Assembly: GCA_019918135.1 (NCBI GenBank)
Contig: WBZZ01003268.1
Span: forward strand, 157,501-221,500
DNA: 64,000 nucleotides
Direction of reading: 5' to 3'
Source of the DNA: Paulinella micropora
Taxonomy: Eukaryota > Cercozoa > Imbricatea > Euglyphida > Paulinellidae
Shown: positions 62,989 through 64,000 of the stretch, in pieces
Layout: every line of letters starts with the position of its first letter
Position numbering within the stretch: the first letter of the stretch is position 1
Translations under genes and position numbers: made by a program
Notes under the pieces: generated by a model
Told to the model about the DNA's origin: nothing
What the model saw: only the letters and a program-made list of their open reading frames with translations
Database searches by the model: none

Positions 62989-64000
62989 TCACATACGACC
63001 ACGTCCACGTCCACGTCCACGTCCACCCGCAGCACGACGTGCGCGGCGACGTCCGCGCAAACGGATTCCTGAGTTACGCATTCTCCAACTTGCGTCGGAG
63101 CGATCTGAATCATCTACAATATGGATAGCATCATGTTAAGGAGGAGAAGAAGAAGAAGAAGAAGAAGAAGAAGAAGAAGAAGAAGAAGAAGAAGAAGAAG
63201 AAGAAGAAGAAGAAGAAAACTAATACCATGCTTTTCTTCCTCTGAACCAGAAGATCGATCAGACGATGAGTCAGTTGATGAACTGGAAGATGAAGTATCA
63301 GATAAGTCATCCTCTGAATCTGCCACTGGTTCTGCAGGCTGAGCAGCACCAAGCTCTTCTTCCTCAGGGAACCCACAGTCGCATCGTTCGAAATGGTTCC
63401 ACGCTTGTTCAATAAGCTCTGCCTTCTTGAACTGTTTCCGATCGGAGTTTTGCGTTGCAACACCATGCATTCTCATCCATGATTTCAATTCGCTAACTAC
63501 CATCTGCTTGGACGCAAATTGCTTTTTTTCCTCTGACGATCTTAGCAACGTGAGAATTTTCCGCCAAGGCTCAGAAGCATTTCCAAATGCTAAATCCTGC
63601 TCCTGCTTTTCTTCGCTAGTAAGCTGTCTTGCACCACGCCATCTCGGGTGAGCTGGAGGACGTCCTTCATTAACAAAATAAGTGCGTGGTAAGGACAGCA
63701 GCTCTTCATCGGTCAAACGCGTAAGTGCGTTCATTTTCTCCTGTCGTTCTTGAGGCAACTCCATCCAATTTACAGGTAGCTCGTCGATCAATCGAAATTC
63801 TGCTCTCCATTCCTTGCCTTTTGCATCGACACAGGACATATGAGCAGGACGGCCGGGCAGGCCGCCTTCGAAGTAATCTCCATCCACCTCTACTCTGGTC
63901 AAATTTCCACCTGCTAACATTTCCTCCACATGTGCTCGCTCATCCGGCCCTAGGTATTTAGTAGCCAAAGCACGAATATCCTTCTTCAGGCGCGGATTGA
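62989..64000 (-). CDS. transposase C-terminus (SAP and RG parts), third copy
   Basis: Exon from beyond 64,000 down to 63,227, intron 63,226-63,114 (GT...TTGTAG), last exon 63,113-62,989. The first exon aligns throughout with the intact protein: PRLKKDIRAL, GKPAHMSCVDAKGKEW-like PAHMSCVDAKGKEWRAEFR, LPRTYF, and SAP-like QMVVSELKSWMRMHGVAT. It ends in an acidic/serine tract. The last exon gives DDSDRSDASWRMRNSG and an RG run (GRGRGRGRGRM). Unlike the copy at 43,049 it has no RanBP2-type finger. The intron is mostly a TTC microsatellite. The frame is open in the window. Confidence 0.8.
63136..63216 (-). repeat. (TTC)n microsatellite inside a transposase intron
   Basis: About 27 TTC units on the coding strand occupy most of the 113-bp intron, ending about 20 bp before the 3' splice site and so forming an unusually long polypyrimidine tract. 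Confidence 0.9.

Larger units (their letters stand above)
62414..64000. mobile_element. third copy of the SET/DUF7869 transposon family, cut by window edge
   Basis: AACATTCGACAATCTTGGGG at 62,414 opens an arm that aligns with the left inverted repeat at 37,553 (shared CTTTTTCC.AAATTT, ATGTTTTTATT, GGAACCGGTCC), with moderate divergence. Behind it, on the minus strand, is the C-terminal part of the transposase, the same arrangement as next to the right arm of the intact element. It lies inside the protease gene of the Polinton-like copy. The rest is beyond 64,000. Confidence 0.8.

Noticed and set aside
1-64000. tRNA and rRNA genes
   Set aside because: I looked for tRNA-like arms and conserved rRNA words and saw none that I could support by eye.

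Overview
The window is nuclear DNA of a eukaryotic microbe, most likely an alga or other protist. The signs are short GT-AG introns (about 45-110 bp), a Ty1/copia-type LTR element, a Polinton-like virus copy and large inverted-repeat DNA transposons. I cannot name the species. Almost nothing here looks like an ordinary host gene; the window is a nest of mobile and viral DNA in sharply different base compositions.

GC-rich virus-like blocks lie at about 0.4-19.3 kb, 26.25-32.5 kb and 49.7-51.1 kb. They read like pieces of one large DNA virus that entered the genome and decayed. Parts recognised are a heliorhodopsin-like seven-helix protein, a Rab-type GTPase, an Ulp1/adenain-type cysteine protease candidate, two diverged copies of a transglutaminase-like protein, a long secreted N-glycosylated protein, the N-terminal zinc region of an RNA polymerase largest subunit, a cysteine-repeat plus nuclease protein, a second nuclease-fold gene, a Sel1-repeat fragment and MYND-finger reading frames. 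Most of these genes are broken.

At 20.7-26.2 kb is an old, truncated copy of a large DNA transposon. At 32,494-49,671 is a Copia-type LTR element with a 295-bp 5' LTR, Gag with a zinc knuckle, an unexpected MYND finger, protease, integrase and reverse transcriptase/RNase H. It is decayed, its 3' LTR is only a stub, and it is split by a nested insertion.

That insertion, 37,553-48,466 (10,914 bp), is the most striking object in the window. It has about 575-bp terminal inverted repeats, an ATATTA target duplication and two divergent genes around a tandem-repeat array. The rightward gene splices into one protein of about 1,378 residues joining a SET-like domain, a DUF7869-like D/N...GH.H..DDQ.F transposase core, a SAP-like region, an RG-rich tract and a RanBP2-type zinc finger. 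The leftward gene encodes a charged, low-complexity protein with a tract of about 100 threonines. It appears intact. A third family member starts at 62,414 and has landed inside the Polinton-like element, with its transposase C-terminus (minus strand) running off the right edge.

From about 51.2 to 62.4 kb the DNA is AT-rich and holds a Polinton-like virus copy: small early-type genes and a protein-primed DNA polymerase B on the plus strand, then a candidate spike protein, double jelly-roll major capsid, minor capsid and adenain-type maturation protease on the minus strand. The packaging ATPase and integrase are not in the window.
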